DNA of 64,000 nucleotides from Campylobacter coli LMG 9860 (GTDB taxonomy: Bacteria; Campylobacterota; Campylobacteria; Campylobacterales; Campylobacteraceae). The DNA is taken from positions 61,994-125,993 of the forward strand of contig NZ_AINS01000039.1 of assembly GCF_000254135.1 (NCBI RefSeq), read 5' to 3'. The notes beneath the pieces were generated by a model. It ran no database searches. It had not been told where the DNA came from and saw only the letters and a program-made list of their open reading frames with translations. Below, piece by piece: positions 36,350 to 47,760 of the stretch (positions within the stretch are counted from its first letter, which is position 1; every line of letters begins with the position of its first letter). The position numbers were made by a program, and so were the translations under genes.

Positions 36350-36910
36350 ATGGAATTTTACTGGTTTGATGCTTTTATTTTAGGTTTTACTCTACTTTTA
36401 GGTCTTAAGGGTATTGTAAGTGGTTTGATTAAAGAAGTATTTGGTTTGCTCGGGATTATCGGTGGTGTTTTTATTGCTTCAAAATACGCTTCGCAAGCTG
36501 CAGAATTTATTCAAAATACTTTCTATAAGATAGAAAATCAAAGTTTGGCTAATTTTGCAGGATTTTTAGCAATTTTAATTATTTTTTGGATAATTTGTCT
36601 CGTGCTTGGCAATTTTATTTCTAAATTGGTTAAATTAAGCGGTTTGGGATTTTTAGATCGTTTGGGAGGGTTTATTTTTGGAGGTGCAAAAGTATTTTTA
36701 ATTTTTGCAATTTTAGTTTTTTGTGTGGCGCGTATTGATTTTTTAAATGATAAATTAAATCAATTTGCCCAAAATAGTTTTACTTTAACTCCTCTTAAAA
36801 ATATAGGATCATTTATAATGAATCAGTCTCTAACAACAAGTAGTTTGGGTCAAATTGATCAAAATTTGCAAGATATTAGAGATGATTTAAGTACTACTCA
36901 AGGAGAATAA
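36350..36910 (+). CDS. CvpA-family membrane protein
   Basis: A 186-residue protein with four transmembrane helices in the CvpA pattern. FYWFDAFILGFTLLLGLKGI opens the protein, VSGLIKEVFGLLGIIGGVFI follows, and LGFLDRLGGFIFGGAKV marks the conserved glycine-rich loop. Members are linked to colicin V production and envelope stress in other bacteria; the exact role is unknown. It precedes fur by three bases. Confidence 0.88.
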   Translation: MEFYWFDAFILGFTLLLGLKGIVSGLIKEVFGLLGIIGGVFIASKYASQAAEFIQNTFYKIENQSLANFAGFLAILIIFWIICLVLGNFISKLVKLSGLGFLDRLGGFIFGGAKVFLIFAILVFCVARIDFLNDKLNQFAQNSFTLTPLKNIGSFIMNQSLTTSSLGQIDQNLQDIRDDLSTTQGE

Positions 36911-36913
36911 AAT

Positions 36914-37384
36914 ATGTTGATTGAGAATGTAGAATACGATGTATTACTAGAAAGATTTAAGAAAATTTTACGACAAGGTGGTCTTAAATATACCAAACAA
37001 AGAGAAATCTTACTCAAAACCTTATATCATAGTGATACACATTATACTCCTGAAAGTTTATATATGGAGATTAAACAAGTAGAACCGGATTTGAATGTAG
37101 GTATTGCTACGGTTTATAGGACTTTAAATTTGCTTGAAGAAGCAGAAATGGTTACTTCTATATCATTTGGTTCGGCTGGAAAAAAATACGAGCTTGCCAA
37201 TAAACCACACCATGATCATATGATTTGTAAAAATTGTGGAAAAATTATAGAATTTGAAAATCCTATCATTGAAAGACAGCAAGCCTTGATTGCTAAAGAG
37301 CATGGATTTAAACTTACGGGACATTTAATGCAACTTTATGGTGTGTGTAATAATTGTAATCAAAAAGCTAAGGTAAAAATTTAA
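36914..37384 (+). CDS. fur: Ferric uptake regulator
   Basis: A 156-residue metal-dependent repressor. A winged-helix DNA-binding domain covers about 1-90, with [20 protein letters not shown] then [16 protein letters not shown]. The dimerisation and metal domain holds [19 protein letters not shown] and the second CxxC (CNNC). It represses iron uptake genes when iron is sufficient. The stop and the lysS start overlap by one nucleotide (TAATG), so both are co-translated. Confidence 0.97.
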   Translation: MLIENVEYDVLLERFKKILRQGGLKYTKQREILLKTLYHSDTHYTPESLYMEIKQVEPDLNVGIATVYRTLNLLEEAEMVTSISFGSAGKKYELANKPHHDHMICKNCGKIIEFENPIIERQQALIAKEHGFKLTGHLMQLYGVCNNCNQKAKVKI

Positions 37385-38892
37385 TGTTTGACAATATTTT
37401 AGAACAACAAAGAATTCAAAAGGCTAATGAGCTTAAAAACGCAGGAGTAAATCCTTATCCACATTTTTTAGTTAAAGAACTTTCTCTAGCAGATTTTAAA
37501 AAGAAATTTAGCTATATTTTTGATACTGAAAATAAACGCGATGAAAGTATCTCTTCTGTCATTTCTGGACGCTTAAAGCTTCTTAGAATTGCTGGTAAAT
37601 CTATATTTGCTAATATAGAAGATGAGAATGAGAATTTGCAAATTTATTTTAGTAAAGATTCTTTAGGTGAGGAAAAATTTAATTTATTCAAAAAAAATCT
37701 TGAAGTGGGTGATATCATCCTTGCAAAAGGCTTCCCTTTTGTTACTAAAACGGGAGAGTTTAGCTTGCACGCAAGTGAGATCACTTTAGCAACTAAATCA
37801 ATAGTACCTTTGCCTGAAAAATACCATGGACTTACAGATATAGAACAAAGATATCGTAAGCGTTATGTAGATATGATTATGAATGCAGAGGTTAGAAAAG
37901 ATTTTCTGACTCGTTCTAAAGTTGTAAGTTTGATTCGTCATTTTTTTGAAGAAAAAGGCTTTTTAGAGGTTGAAACTCCTATGATGCACCCCATTGCAGG
38001 TGGTGCAAATGCTAAACCTTTTGTAACTTTTCATAATTCTTTAGGGGTTGAGAGATTTTTAAGAATTGCACCTGAGCTTTATTTAAAAAGACTTGTAGTG
38101 GGTGGTTTTGAGGCAGTTTTTGAAATCAATCGTTGTTTTAGAAATGAAGGAATGGATCTTACTCATAACCCTGAATTTACTACAATTGAGTTTTATTGGG
38201 CTTATCATAATTATAAAGATTTAATGGATCTTACTGAAGAACTTTTTGCCTTGCTTTTAGAAAAATTGCAATTAGGAAAAATCATAGAATTTGATGGACA
38301 AAAAATCGATTTTTCCAAACCTTTTGAGAGAATTACTTATAAAGATGCGCTTAAAAAGTATGGTGCTTTAAGCGATGAAATTATTGAAAATAAAGATAAG
38401 ATTTTAGAGAAATTAAAAAAAGATGGCTTTGAAGCAAATGATAAGCTTGACTTAGGGCATTTGCAAGCCGAGCTTTTCGATAATTATGTAGAAAGTAAAC
38501 TTATTGATCCTACTTTTATCACAGATTTTCCAATATCTATTAGCCCACTTTCTCGTCGTAGTGACAAAAATTCTGAGATAGCAGAGCGCTTTGAGCTTTT
38601 TGTGTGTGGTAGAGAATTAGCCAATGGTTTTAACGAATTAAATGATCCTTTAGATCAATATGAAAGATTTTTAAAACAAATTGAGGCTAAAAATGCAGGT
38701 GATGAAGAAGCGTGTGAAATGGATGAAGATTTTGTAAATGCTCTAGGATATGGTATGCCACCAACAGCAGGACAAGGTATAGGAATAGATAGATTGGTGA
38801 TGCTTTTAACAAATAAAAAATCTATTCGAGATGTGATATTGTTTCCAGCTATGAGGCCATTGAAATCAGAATTAAAGGAGGATAAAGAATGA
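37384..38892 (+). CDS. lysS: Lysyl-tRNA synthetase, class II
   Basis: A 502-residue class II synthetase. The N-terminal OB fold spans about 55-150. Motif 1 is in [20 protein letters not shown], motif 2 in [20 protein letters not shown], and motif 3 in [17 protein letters not shown]. It overlaps glyA by 4 nt. Confidence 0.97.
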   Translation: MFDNILEQQRIQKANELKNAGVNPYPHFLVKELSLADFKKKFSYIFDTENKRDESISSVISGRLKLLRIAGKSIFANIEDENENLQIYFSKDSLGEEKFNLFKKNLEVGDIILAKGFPFVTKTGEFSLHASEITLATKSIVPLPEKYHGLTDIEQRYRKRYVDMIMNAEVRKDFLTRSKVVSLIRHFFEEKGFLEVETPMMHPIAGGANAKPFVTFHNSLGVERFLRIAPELYLKRLVVGGFEAVFEINRCFRNEGMDLTHNPEFTTIEFYWAYHNYKDLMDLTEELFALLLEKLQLGKIIEFDGQKIDFSKPFERITYKDALKKYGALSDEIIENKDKILEKLKKDGFEANDKLDLGHLQAELFDNYVESKLIDPTFITDFPISISPLSRRSDKNSEIAERFELFVCGRELANGFNELNDPLDQYERFLKQIEAKNAGDEEACEMDEDFVNALGYGMPPTAGQGIGIDRLVMLLTNKKSIRDVILFPAMRPLKSELKEDKE

Positions 38893-40133
38893 GTTTAGAG
38901 CAGTTTGATAAGGAAATTTTTGATTTAACTAACCAAGAGTTAGTGCGCCAGTGCGAAGGTCTTGAAATGATAGCAAGTGAGAATTTCACTTTGCCTGAAG
39001 TAATGGAAGTAATGGGAAGTGTTTTAACTAACAAATATGCAGAAGGTTATCCAGGTAAGAGATATTATGGAGGCTGTGAATTTGTAGATGAAATCGAAAA
39101 TTTAGCTATAGAAAGATGTAAAAAACTTTTTAATTGTAGTTTTGCAAATGTGCAACCTAATTCAGGTTCTCAAGCTAATCAAGGCGTTTATGCTGCACTT
39201 TTAAATCCAGGTGATAAAATTTTAGGAATGGATTTAAGTCATGGTGGACATTTAACACATGGTGCAAAAGTAAGCTCATCGGGAAAAATGTATGAGAGCT
39301 TTTTTTATGGTGTAGAGCTTGATGGAAGGATAAACTATGAAAAAGTTAGGGAAATTGCTCATATTGTAAAACCAAAGCTTATCGTGTGCGGTGCGAGTGC
39401 TTATGCTCGTATTATTGACTTTTCAAAATTTAGAGAGATTGCGGATGAAGTTGGAGCTTATCTTTTTGCAGACATTGCACACATTGCTGGACTTGTTGTA
39501 GCAGGTGAGCATCCAAGTCCATTTCCTCATGCTCATGTAGTAAGCTCTACAACCCACAAAACCTTACGTGGTCCAAGAGGCGGTATCATCATGACTAATG
39601 ATGAAGAGCTTGCTAAAAAAATTAATTCAGCTATTTTTCCAGGTATCCAAGGTGGACCATTGATGCATGTTATTGCAGCTAAAGCCGTGGGATTTAAATT
39701 TAATCTTAGTGAAGAATGGAAAATTTATGCTAAGCAAGTAAGAAGCAATGCGCAAGCTTTAGCTAAAGTTTTAATGGATAGAAAGTATAAGCTTGTAAGT
39801 GATGGAACAGATAATCATCTTGTATTGATGAGCTTTTTAGAGCGTGAATTTAGCGGAAAAGATGCGGATTTGGCTTTGGGTAATGCAGGAATTACAGCAA
39901 ATAAAAATACCGTGCCTGGCGAAACTAGAAGCCCATTTGTAACAAGTGGATTAAGATTAGGAACGCCTGCCCTTACGGCTAGAGGTTTTAAAGAAAATGA
40001 AATTCAAATAGTTGCTAACTATATAGCTGATATTTTAGATGATATTCAAAATACTCATTTGCAAAAAGAAATTAAGGAAAAACTCAAAACCCTTGCAAGT
40101 AATTTTATAATCTATGAAAAGGCAATGTTTTGA
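38889..40133 (+). CDS. glyA: Serine hydroxymethyltransferase
   Basis: A 414-residue PLP enzyme that converts serine and tetrahydrofolate to glycine and methylene-THF. The PLP lysine lies in [16 protein letters not shown]. Other motifs are [26 protein letters not shown] and [18 protein letters not shown]. It overlaps lysS by 4 nt at its start and the DUF1882 gene by 4 nt at its end. Confidence 0.97.
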   Translation: MSLEQFDKEIFDLTNQELVRQCEGLEMIASENFTLPEVMEVMGSVLTNKYAEGYPGKRYYGGCEFVDEIENLAIERCKKLFNCSFANVQPNSGSQANQGVYAALLNPGDKILGMDLSHGGHLTHGAKVSSSGKMYESFFYGVELDGRINYEKVREIAHIVKPKLIVCGASAYARIIDFSKFREIADEVGAYLFADIAHIAGLVVAGEHPSPFPHAHVVSSTTHKTLRGPRGGIIMTNDEELAKKINSAIFPGIQGGPLMHVIAAKAVGFKFNLSEEWKIYAKQVRSNAQALAKVLMDRKYKLVSDGTDNHLVLMSFLEREFSGKDADLALGNAGITANKNTVPGETRSPFVTSGLRLGTPALTARGFKENEIQIVANYIADILDDIQNTHLQKEIKEKLKTLASNFIIYEKAMF

Positions 40134-40675
40134 TTTCACCTATGGATCTGTCGCTGATTAAAATAATTAGCGACCATTATTATATACGACGCGATAAGAT
40201 TATGAAAAAAATAACACATCGAGGTCGTTTATTTTTTGATAAATTTGAAAGGATTGATGCTCCTTTAAATTTAAATATCATGAGAGAACATGCAGCGAAG
40301 AAAATCGTTGTTGCTCATGATTTGATCACCAAAGACAATAAAGTAGAAAATATTGTTTTTGATTATAATGGTTTTAATGCTGAAAGATTTTATCATCGTG
40401 CACAGCTTATTTTGCGTGAAGAAGGTTTTATAAATTTTACAGCTTACAAAACAAAGACTCCAGGTCATTTACATCTTTATATTCACAAAGGTCACACTGC
40501 GTTAAACGAAGGTTATTCTTTAGCGTCTAAACTTTCAATGATGTTTGCAAGTAAAATGCCAGTTGAATGGAAGGTGTTTCCAAGTATGGATATTCCTAGA
40601 GAGTTTAATATATTAATACTACCCTATGAAGTTTATCAAAAAGAACGAGGCAGTTCTTGGTCTAAACATATGTAA
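40130..40675 (+). CDS. DUF1882-type conserved protein
   Basis: A 181-residue basic soluble protein of an epsilonproteobacterial family of unknown function. Residues about 40-160 hold the conserved part ([32 protein letters not shown]). The TTG at 40130 is likely the start because AAAAGG lies seven bases before it; the ATG at 40142 has no site. Translation is coupled to glyA by a 4-nt overlap. Confidence 0.8.
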   Translation: MISPMDLSLIKIISDHYYIRRDKIMKKITHRGRLFFDKFERIDAPLNLNIMREHAAKKIVVAHDLITKDNKVENIVFDYNGFNAERFYHRAQLILREEGFINFTAYKTKTPGHLHLYIHKGHTALNEGYSLASKLSMMFASKMPVEWKVFPSMDIPREFNILILPYEVYQKERGSSWSKHM

Positions 40676-40687
40676 GAAAGGAATATT

Positions 40688-41515
40688 ATGGAAAATAATA
40701 AAAATGAATTTGATGATATTATTTTGGAAAAAAGTAATAAAAGTGAAAAAATGAAAAAAATTCTCTTACGCGTCATTGCTTTGATAATTTTATTTCTAGT
40801 GATTATGATAGTTATGAAACTCATTAATAGTGGTGAAGAAAATACTGAAAATCAAAGTATTTTACCAAGTGAACCCTTAAATATAACGCAAGATAATAAT
40901 ACTGATTCTTTTGAGAGTATGCCAATTACTGAAAATACTTCAGCTGAAGATCAATTTGAAGCTTTAAGAAGACAGATTCAAGGGGAGCAAAATGATAATT
41001 CTTTAGCACCAGCTCCTAATGCAAATGATAATATCAATTTAACTATGCCTGATCAAGAAGTGCCTGCTGAGCCAAATGCGACAAATTCTGAAAAAGTGGC
41101 ACCTTTAAATACTACACCTCCTAAGCAGGAAGTAAAACAAGAAAGTAAGCCAAAAGAAGAAGCAAAACAGACTGTCGTAAAAAAAGAACCTGCAAAACAA
41201 ACACCTAAACAAGAGTCAAAAGCCAATGCTAATGATTTGTTTAAAAATATAGATGCTAAACCTGTTCATCCAAATGGTCTAGCTTCTGGGATTTATGTTC
41301 AGATATTTTCAGTGAGCAATTTAGATCAAAAATCAAGAGAGCTAGCAGCTGTAAAACAAAAAGGCTATGAATATAAGCTTTATAAAACTACAGTAGGTGG
41401 AAAAGAAATCACTAAGGTTTTAATAGGACCTTTTGAGAAAGCAAATGTTGCAGCAGAATTAGCTAAAATTAGAAAAGAAGTAGCTAAAGACGCATTTTCT
41501 TTCACTTTAAAATGA
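40688..41515 (+). CDS. SPOR-domain inner membrane protein
   Basis: A 275-residue protein: a short cytoplasmic N-terminus, one transmembrane helix at about 24-42 (ILLRVIALIILFLVIMIVMK), a low-complexity Asn/Pro/Lys/Glu linker (about 50-195) and a C-terminal SPOR domain (about 200-275, GIYVQIFSVSNLDQKSRELA then VLIGPFEKANVAAELAKIRK). SPOR domains bind denuded septal glycan, so a role in division or wall remodelling is likely, as for FtsN or DedD. It overlaps aroE by 4 nt. Confidence 0.9.
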   Translation: MENNKNEFDDIILEKSNKSEKMKKILLRVIALIILFLVIMIVMKLINSGEENTENQSILPSEPLNITQDNNTDSFESMPITENTSAEDQFEALRRQIQGEQNDNSLAPAPNANDNINLTMPDQEVPAEPNATNSEKVAPLNTTPPKQEVKQESKPKEEAKQTVVKKEPAKQTPKQESKANANDLFKNIDAKPVHPNGLASGIYVQIFSVSNLDQKSRELAAVKQKGYEYKLYKTTVGGKEITKVLIGPFEKANVAAELAKIRKEVAKDAFSFTLK

Positions 41516-42303
41516 AATTTTTAGCTGTGATCGGCGATCCCATTTCGCATTCTAAGTCGCCTAGAATTCATAACAATGCCATTCAAGTTCTCAAGCTTGA
41601 TGGTATTTATACACGCTATCATCTACAAGATTATCATCAATTAAGACAGGATTTTTTTAAATTAAAACTTCAAGGAGCAAATATCACTTTGCCATTTAAA
41701 GAAGCAGCTTTGGAAATGGCTGATGTTAAAGATGAGCTTGCTAGTAATATTGGCTCTGCAAATACCTTATGTTTAAAAGATGGAAAAATTTATGCTTACA
41801 ATACTGATGCCTTAGGTTTTTTAGAAGCTATTAAAGAATTTGAAAGTATTAATAAAGCTTTGATTTTAGGAGCTGGAGGGACTGCGCTTGCTCTAGCATT
41901 TGCTTTAAAGCAAAAAGGAGTAGAGGTTTGTGTGGCAAATCGTAGCGAAAAAAGATTTAAGGATTTTACTTTATATAAAACCAGTCTTTATAATGCCTTG
42001 GATGATTTTGATTTTGATTTGGTGGTTAATTCAACTTCGGCAGGCTTAAAAGATGATGATCTACCTTGCGATAAAATACTTTTAGATAAAATTTTAAACA
42101 GAGCAAAATTTGCCTTTGATGTCATTTATGGCAAAGAAACCTCTTTTTTAAAATTATGCAAAGAGCATAACTTAAAAGTAAAAGATGGGTTTGATATGCT
42201 TTTATGGCAAGCTGTTTTTGCCTTTGAGCTTTTTTTTGATGTCAAAGATAAAAGAGAAAAGATTAAAAATGCCATGCAAGAAGCTCTGAAGTTAGAGTTT
42301 TGA
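41512..42303 (+). CDS. aroE: Shikimate dehydrogenase
   Basis: A 263-residue NADPH enzyme of aromatic amino acid synthesis. The shikimate-binding GDPISHSKSPRIHN is at 8-21 and catalytic Lys is in ITLPFKEAA. NTDALGF and the nucleotide motif LILGAGGTALALAF (near 121-134) are intact. It ends before a perfect 14-bp inverted repeat. Confidence 0.96.
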   Translation: MKFLAVIGDPISHSKSPRIHNNAIQVLKLDGIYTRYHLQDYHQLRQDFFKLKLQGANITLPFKEAALEMADVKDELASNIGSANTLCLKDGKIYAYNTDALGFLEAIKEFESINKALILGAGGTALALAFALKQKGVEVCVANRSEKRFKDFTLYKTSLYNALDDFDFDLVVNSTSAGLKDDDLPCDKILLDKILNRAKFAFDVIYGKETSFLKLCKEHNLKVKDGFDMLLWQAVFAFELFFDVKDKREKIKNAMQEALKLEF

Positions 42304-42307
42304 TTTT

Positions 42308-42352
42308 TTTGATTTCTCTTAGAAAATATCAAATATAATAAGAGAAATCAAA
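42308..42352. terminator. 14-bp inverted repeat between convergent aroE and a lipoprotein gene
   Basis: Arms 42308-42321 (TTTGATTTCTCTTA) and 42339-42352 pair perfectly with a 17-nt loop. The repeat occupies the convergent gap and probably serves both genes. Confidence 0.65.
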
Positions 42353-42375
42353 GTATTATTTACTATTTAGGCTAA

Positions 42376-43281
42376 TCATTCAAAAATGATAACCCCATCT
42401 TGATTTTTGTTTGTGTTATTTTCATATTGTATATTTGAATTTGAAGATGTTTGCTCTTGAAAAGAAATATCTTGCGAGCTATTATCCAAATTTTGTTCTT
42501 GAGGTAAATTTTCTTCAAATATTGTGTTGGTATCAAAATGATTAAAGCCGCTAGAATCAGTATTGCTATTTGGTACAGTTTTTCCTATATCTGTGGCTTT
42601 TGGAAGATTATTATAGAGTGTATTTAAAGTATTTTTATAAAAATGTAAAAAACTTTTATCTATTTCAAAAGCTGGTTTTTCTAGACCTTTATTGAGTTGT
42701 GTGGGTACTGTTGAAATAGTAGTTTTAAACATATTTATTCCATCTTTGGTTTTAATAGGGTAATTTAAATCCACCAAGGAGTCAAGTTTGGTATGGCTTG
42801 TTAGATTGGTCGAATTTTGAGGGTTGTGCTGATCAATAAAATCAATTTTTCCTTGAAATTTAATTCCTAAATTAGATTTAACAGACTCTCCACTCATAAA
42901 ATTATTTGATTTTTGTATATTTTTTTCTTCTATAAGAACATTTATCAAACTTTTAAGAGTGTAATCAGGATTTGAAGTTACTATTTTATAGCCCTTAAGC
43001 TGTGCTATGGTTTTAAATTGTTCTTCTAAATTTTCTTTTAAAAGAGCCACTTCCTTGTCAATGCGAATTTTAAGTACAGAGTTTTCAAAATAATCTGAAT
43101 AATTATTATTTTGTTCTATATTTATAGGTTCTAGCATGATTGAAACCCCAGAATCTATAGGCTCTACTTTTGTAGGAGTTTGAGGTTTGAAATTAGGCAT
43201 TGAAACATGCACAAAATTATTGCTAGCACCACTGCAAGCAGCTAAAAATAAAGCAATAATAAATAAGAAATATTTTTTCAT
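42376..43281 (-). CDS. Lipoprotein, possibly HpaA-like
   Basis: A 301-residue lipoprotein with signal peptide and lipobox ALFLAAC (Cys16). The central part has the layout of Helicobacter HpaA-type lipoproteins (helix, LEEQFKTIAQLKGYKIVTS, then a C-terminal helix with FYKNTLNTLYNNLPK), but I rate that resemblance as weak. The last 80 residues are low-complexity Asn/Gln/Ser. Divergent from lgt. Position corresponds to Cj0406c. Confidence 0.75.
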   Translation of the reverse strand: MKKYFLFIIALFLAACSGASNNFVHVSMPNFKPQTPTKVEPIDSGVSIMLEPINIEQNNNYSDYFENSVLKIRIDKEVALLKENLEEQFKTIAQLKGYKIVTSNPDYTLKSLINVLIEEKNIQKSNNFMSGESVKSNLGIKFQGKIDFIDQHNPQNSTNLTSHTKLDSLVDLNYPIKTKDGINMFKTTISTVPTQLNKGLEKPAFEIDKSFLHFYKNTLNTLYNNLPKATDIGKTVPNSNTDSSGFNHFDTNTIFEENLPQEQNLDNSSQDISFQEQTSSNSNIQYENNTNKNQDGVIIFE

Positions 43282-43371
43282 TTTTTAACCTTTAAGATAA
43301 GAAATTATGTTTAATTATAGCAAGTTAAAGTTTTTTTGCTATATTTTTACAAAATAAATAATGGAAAAAGT

Positions 43372-44187
43372 ATGGAATTTTGGCAAAATATTTATTCAAA
43401 TTTTGATGTTGTGGCTTTTAGTGTTTTAGGGTTTAAAGTACATTGGTATGGAATTATGTATGTTTTAGCCTTACTTTTAGCCTTACTTTTAGCGAAATTT
43501 TTTGTAAGAAAATTTAAGCTAGATATCGATGAAAAACGCTTAGATAGTTATTTTATTTGGGTGGAAATTGGCGTGATTTTAGGAGCAAGACTTGGATATA
43601 TTTTAATTTATGATGCACACACTATGTATTATATTACTCATCCTTGGCAAATTTTCAATCCTTATGCAAATGGTGAATTTGTAGGCATTCGTGGTATGAG
43701 TTATCATGGTGCGATTATAGGATTTTTGATAGCTACTTTTTTATTTTGTAAAAAATACAAAGAAAATCCTTGGAAATTTCTTGATTTGGTGGCTTTGAGT
43801 GTACCTTTAGCTTATGTTTTTGGTCGTATAGGAAATTTTTTAAACCAAGAGCTTTTTGGACGCATTACCGATGTATCTTGGGGTATTTATGTGGAGGGAG
43901 TTTTAAGACATCCATCACAACTTTATGAAGCCTTTTTAGAGGGAGTTGTGGTTTTTATTGTTATTTATCTGGTAAAAATGAAACAAAAATTTCAAGGTGA
44001 ACTTATTCTTGTTTATGCTTGTGTTTATTCTTTGGCGCGTTTTGTATGTGAATTTTATCGTGAACCAGATTTTGGTTTAGGCTTTATTTTTTGGGGTATG
44101 AGCATGGGACAAATTTTGAGTTTGCTTATGTTTGTAGCAGCCTTGTTATTTTATATTTGCATAAAGTTTAAAAAAGTAAATATTTAA
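43372..44187 (+). CDS. lgt: Prolipoprotein diacylglyceryl transferase
   Basis: A 271-residue inner membrane enzyme with seven helices that adds diacylglycerol to the lipobox cysteine. Family motifs are [10 protein letters not shown], the signature [14 protein letters not shown], and the late HPSQLYEAF. The ATG at 43372 (MEFWQNIY) gives family length; the upstream ATG at 43336 would add 12 residues lacking family similarity. It acts before LspA. Confidence 0.96.
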   Translation: MEFWQNIYSNFDVVAFSVLGFKVHWYGIMYVLALLLALLLAKFFVRKFKLDIDEKRLDSYFIWVEIGVILGARLGYILIYDAHTMYYITHPWQIFNPYANGEFVGIRGMSYHGAIIGFLIATFLFCKKYKENPWKFLDLVALSVPLAYVFGRIGNFLNQELFGRITDVSWGIYVEGVLRHPSQLYEAFLEGVVVFIVIYLVKMKQKFQGELILVYACVYSLARFVCEFYREPDFGLGFIFWGMSMGQILSLLMFVAALLFYICIKFKKVNI

Positions 44188-44209
44188 TGTGTATTAAAGG
44201 CTATTGTAC

Positions 44210-44215
44210 TATAAT
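44210..44215 (+). promoter_or_regulatory. Putative -10 box for frdCAB
   Basis: TATAAT in ATTGTACTATAATGAAG lies 39 nt upstream of frdC. No other plausible -10 is in the lgt-frdC gap. Confidence 0.55.
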
Positions 44216-44254
44216 GAAGAGATTTTTTAAATTTCTTTCTATAAAGGAGTGAAG

Positions 44255-45040
44255 ATGAGTGAGCTTATCGAAGGGTATTTGGGTAAGAGCATTGATGGCA
44301 AAAAAAGTAAAATGCCTGCAAAGTTAGATTTTATCCAAAGTGCTTCTGGGCTTTTTCTAGGTCTTTTCATGTGGGTACATATGGTTTTTGTATCTACTAT
44401 CTTGGTGAGTAAGGATTTTTTTAATTCCGTTGTCCATTTTTTGGAATTAAAATTCATTTATAACGATCCAATGATGAGTTATATTACCTCGTTTTTAGCT
44501 GCCTGTGTTTTGGTGGTGTTTTTTGTGCATGCTTTATTGGCTATGAGAAAATTTCCTATTAATTTTCGCCAATACCAAATTCTTAGAACTCATGCTAAAA
44601 AAATGAATCATGGTGATACTTCATTATGGCTTGTTCAAGCATTTACAGGTTTTGTAATGTTTTTCTTAGGCTCTGCGCACTTGATTTTTGTTATCACAAA
44701 TGGAGATAAAATTTCTGCTGATATGTCAGGTGATAGGGTGATCAATCATTTTATGTGGCTTTTTTATATCGCACTTTTAATCTGTGTGGAATTGCATGGT
44801 AGTATAGGGCTTTATAGACTTTGTGTAAAATGGGGCTGGTTTGAAGCAAAAGATGTTAAAGATATTCGCAAAAGTCGTAAAAAACTCAAGATGGCAAAAT
44901 GGATAATCAGCATTTTCTTCTTGGTTTTAGGAGTTTTAAGTCTTGCAGCATTTGCGAAAATTGGATTTGAAAACTATCAAAGTCAAACAACTGCAATGGT
45001 AAAAACTTATAATGGAGCAAATTATGAATATTCAATATAG
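44255..45040 (+). CDS. frdC: Fumarate reductase cytochrome b subunit
   Basis: A 261-residue diheme membrane anchor of Wolinella type, with five helices. Heme-ligand histidines lie in [32 protein letters not shown] and [11 protein letters not shown]. The ATG at 44255 follows AAAGGAG at ideal spacing. It passes electrons from menaquinol to FrdAB, which works as both fumarate reductase and succinate dehydrogenase in C. jejuni. It overlaps frdA by 17 nt. Confidence 0.96.
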   Translation: MSELIEGYLGKSIDGKKSKMPAKLDFIQSASGLFLGLFMWVHMVFVSTILVSKDFFNSVVHFLELKFIYNDPMMSYITSFLAACVLVVFFVHALLAMRKFPINFRQYQILRTHAKKMNHGDTSLWLVQAFTGFVMFFLGSAHLIFVITNGDKISADMSGDRVINHFMWLFYIALLICVELHGSIGLYRLCVKWGWFEAKDVKDIRKSRKKLKMAKWIISIFFLVLGVLSLAAFAKIGFENYQSQTTAMVKTYNGANYEYSI

Positions 45041-47015
45041 TGATGCTTTAGTAATAGGCGGAGGTTTGGCAGGCCTTAGAGCTGCAATAGAGGTGGCAAA
45101 AAGTGGTCAAAGTGTAACACTTTTAAGTATTTGTCCGGTAAAGCGTTCGCACTCTGCTGCGGTGCAAGGAGGTATGCAAGCTTCTTTAGGAAATGGTGCT
45201 AAAGGTGAAGGTGATAACGAAGATTTACACTTTGCAGATACAGTAAAAGGAAGCGACTGGGGTTGTGATCAAGAAGTAGCAAGAATGTTTGCACAAACTG
45301 CTCCAAAAGCCGTTCGCGAACTTGCTTCTTGGGGGGTTCCTTGGACTAGGGTAACTAAAGGACCAAGAACAGTTGTTATTAACGCACAAAAAACTGTAAT
45401 CGAAGAAAGAGAAGAGGCTCATGGACTCATCAATGCTCGTGACTTTGGTGGAACTAAAAAATGGAGAACTTGTTATATAGCTGATGCTACAGGCCACTGT
45501 ATGCTTTATGGCGTAGCTAATGAAGCTATCAAACATCAGGTAAAAATTATCGATAGAATGGAAGCGGTTAGAGTTATCCATGATGGCAAAAAATGCTTAG
45601 GTGTAATTGCAAGAGATTTAACTAATGGGCAACTGATTGCTTATATTGCAAGAGGAACAATGATAGCAACGGGTGGTTATGGTAGAATTTATAAGCAAAC
45701 CACAAATGCGGTTATCTGCGAAGGAACAGGTGCAGCTATAGCTCTTGAAACAGGACTTTGTAGACTTTCAAATATGGAAGCTGTGCAATTTCACCCAACG
45801 CCTATTGTCCCAAGTGGAATTTTACTTACTGAAGGGTGTCGTGGAGATGGTGGAATTTTACGTGATGTGGATGGATATCGTTTCATGCCTGATTATGAAC
45901 CAGAGAAAAAAGAACTTGCAAGCCGTGATGTGGTAAGTCGTAGAATGATGGAGCATATTAGAAAAGGTAAGGGTGTAAAAAGTCCTTATGGCGATCATTT
46001 GTGGCTTGATATTTCCATACTTGGCCGTGCACATGTAGAAAAAAATCTTCGTGATGTGCAAGATATTTGCAAAACTTTCAATGGTATTGATCCTGCTGAT
46101 GAAGGTCCAAAAGGTTGGGCTCCAGTTTTACCTATGCAGCATTATTCTATGGGTGGCATTAGAACAAAACCTACAGGCGAGAGTCAATGGTTAGATGGTC
46201 TTTTTGCTTGTGGCGAGGCAGCGTGTTGGGATATGCACGGATTTAACCGCTTGGGAGGAAATAGCTGTGCTGAAACCGTTGTTGCAGGTATGATTATAGG
46301 GGATTATTTTGCAGATTATTGTAAAAATAATGGTGAAGTTATCGATACAAATATAGTAAAAGACTTTTTAACAAAAGAATACCAATATTTAAAATCTTTA
46401 GTAGATAAAGAAGGTAAATATTCTGTTTTTGAAATCAAAAATAGAATGAAAGAAATCATGTGGGATAAAGTAGCAATCTTTAGAACAGGTGAAGGCTTAA
46501 AAGAAGCTGTTGATGAGCTTGAAAAACTTTATAAAGAATCTCAAAATGTAAAAGTACATTGTAAAGAGCTTGATTGTGCAAACCCTGAGCTAGAAGAAGC
46601 TTATAGAGTTCCAAGAATGCTTAAAGTTGCACTTTGCGTAGCTTATGGAGCGTTATTAAGAACTGAAAGTCGTGGGGCGCACTATAGAGAGGATTATCCA
46701 AAAAGAGATGATTTGAACTGGATGAAGAGAACTTTAACTTACTGGGTAGAGGGCGAAAGCTTGCCTCGTGTTGAATACGATGAACTTGATATTATGAAAA
46801 TGGAAATGCCACCTGCATTCCGTGGGTATGGTGCTAAAGGTAATATCATAGAAAATCCTTTAAGTGAAAAGCGTCAAGCTGAAGTTGATGCAATCCGCGA
46901 AAAAATGGAAGCTGAAGGTAAAAATCGTCACGAAATTCAGCACGCTTTAATGCCTTATGAATTACAACCAAAATATAAAGCGCTAAATCAAAGAATAGGA
47001 GTGGATTATGAGTAG
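45024..47015 (+). CDS. frdA: Fumarate reductase flavoprotein subunit
   Basis: A 663-residue subunit with covalent FAD. Residues 5-20 hold the FAD-binding [15 protein letters not shown]. The FAD-attachment histidine is in [14 protein letters not shown]. The active-site segment [20 protein letters not shown] and the late [13 protein letters not shown] are complete. The ATG at 45024 follows GGAG; the frame also extends four codons upstream. It overlaps frdB by 8 nt. Confidence 0.97.
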   Translation: MNIQYSDALVIGGGLAGLRAAIEVAKSGQSVTLLSICPVKRSHSAAVQGGMQASLGNGAKGEGDNEDLHFADTVKGSDWGCDQEVARMFAQTAPKAVRELASWGVPWTRVTKGPRTVVINAQKTVIEEREEAHGLINARDFGGTKKWRTCYIADATGHCMLYGVANEAIKHQVKIIDRMEAVRVIHDGKKCLGVIARDLTNGQLIAYIARGTMIATGGYGRIYKQTTNAVICEGTGAAIALETGLCRLSNMEAVQFHPTPIVPSGILLTEGCRGDGGILRDVDGYRFMPDYEPEKKELASRDVVSRRMMEHIRKGKGVKSPYGDHLWLDISILGRAHVEKNLRDVQDICKTFNGIDPADEGPKGWAPVLPMQHYSMGGIRTKPTGESQWLDGLFACGEAACWDMHGFNRLGGNSCAETVVAGMIIGDYFADYCKNNGEVIDTNIVKDFLTKEYQYLKSLVDKEGKYSVFEIKNRMKEIMWDKVAIFRTGEGLKEAVDELEKLYKESQNVKVHCKELDCANPELEEAYRVPRMLKVALCVAYGALLRTESRGAHYREDYPKRDDLNWMKRTLTYWVEGESLPRVEYDELDIMKMEMPPAFRGYGAKGNIIENPLSEKRQAEVDAIREKMEAEGKNRHEIQHALMPYELQPKYKALNQRIGVDYE

Positions 47016-47733
47016 AAAATTAACGATAAAGGCGTTTAAATATAATCCTTTAAGCAAAATTTCAAAACCTCATTTTGTAACTTACGAGCTTGAAGAAACT
47101 CCTTTTATGACAGTTTTTGTGTGCTTGACTTTAATCCGCGAAAAAATGGATGCGGATTTGAGTTTTGACTTTGTTTGTCGTGCAGGGATTTGTGGATCTT
47201 GTGCAATGATGATTAATGGTGTGCCAAAGCTTGCTTGTAAGACTTTAACAAAAGATTATTCTGATGGAGTTATCGAGCTTATGCCTATGCCTGCATTTAG
47301 ACATATTAAGGATTTGAGTGTCAATACAGGCGAGTGGTTTGAGGATATGTGTAAGCGCGTTGAAAGTTGGGTACATAATGAAAAAGAAACCGATATTTCA
47401 AAAATTGAAGAACGCATAGAACCTGAAGTAGCAGAGGAAACTTTTGAGCTTGATCGTTGTATTGAGTGCGGAATTTGTGTGGCTTCGTGTGCAACTAAGC
47501 TTATGCGCCCGAATTTTATCGCAGCAACAGGGCTTTTAAGAACAGCTAGATATTTACAAGATCCGCACGATCATAGAACAGTTGAAGATTTCTATGAATT
47601 AGTGGGTGATGATGATGGTGTTTTTGGATGTATGTCTTTATTAGCTTGCGAAGATAATTGTCCTAAAAATTTACCTTTACAAAGCAAAATTGCTTATATG
47701 AGAAGACAACTTGTTGCTCAAAGAAATAAATAA
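47008..47733 (+). CDS. frdB: Fumarate reductase iron-sulfur subunit
   Basis: A 241-residue subunit with three clusters. The 2Fe-2S cysteines are in [21 protein letters not shown], shown here in part as CRAGICGSC and LACK. The 4Fe-4S and 3Fe-4S sites are [11 protein letters not shown] and the late [14 protein letters not shown]. It links the flavin of FrdA to the hemes of FrdC. Last gene of frdCAB, followed by a strong hairpin. Confidence 0.97.
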   Translation: MSRKLTIKAFKYNPLSKISKPHFVTYELEETPFMTVFVCLTLIREKMDADLSFDFVCRAGICGSCAMMINGVPKLACKTLTKDYSDGVIELMPMPAFRHIKDLSVNTGEWFEDMCKRVESWVHNEKETDISKIEERIEPEVAEETFELDRCIECGICVASCATKLMRPNFIAATGLLRTARYLQDPHDHRTVEDFYELVGDDDGVFGCMSLLACEDNCPKNLPLQSKIAYMRRQLVAQRNK

Positions 47734-47734
47734 T

Positions 47735-47759
47735 ATTTTCCCCTTAAAAAGGGGAAAAT
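47735..47759 (+). terminator. Hairpin after frdB that overlaps the ribosome binding site of the next gene
   Basis: Arms ATTTTCCCCTT (47735-47745) and 47749-47759 pair over 11 bp with an AAA loop. The 3' arm contains AAGGGG, the only plausible ribosome binding site for the ATG at 47761. It may end or attenuate frd transcription and, if read through, would hide the start of the dynamin gene. There is no T-tract directly after the stem. Confidence 0.65.
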
Positions 47760-47760
47760 T

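Noticed and set aside
45225..45581. 118-codon minus-strand open frame
   Set aside because: Antisense to the conserved core of frdA; no start signal or family.
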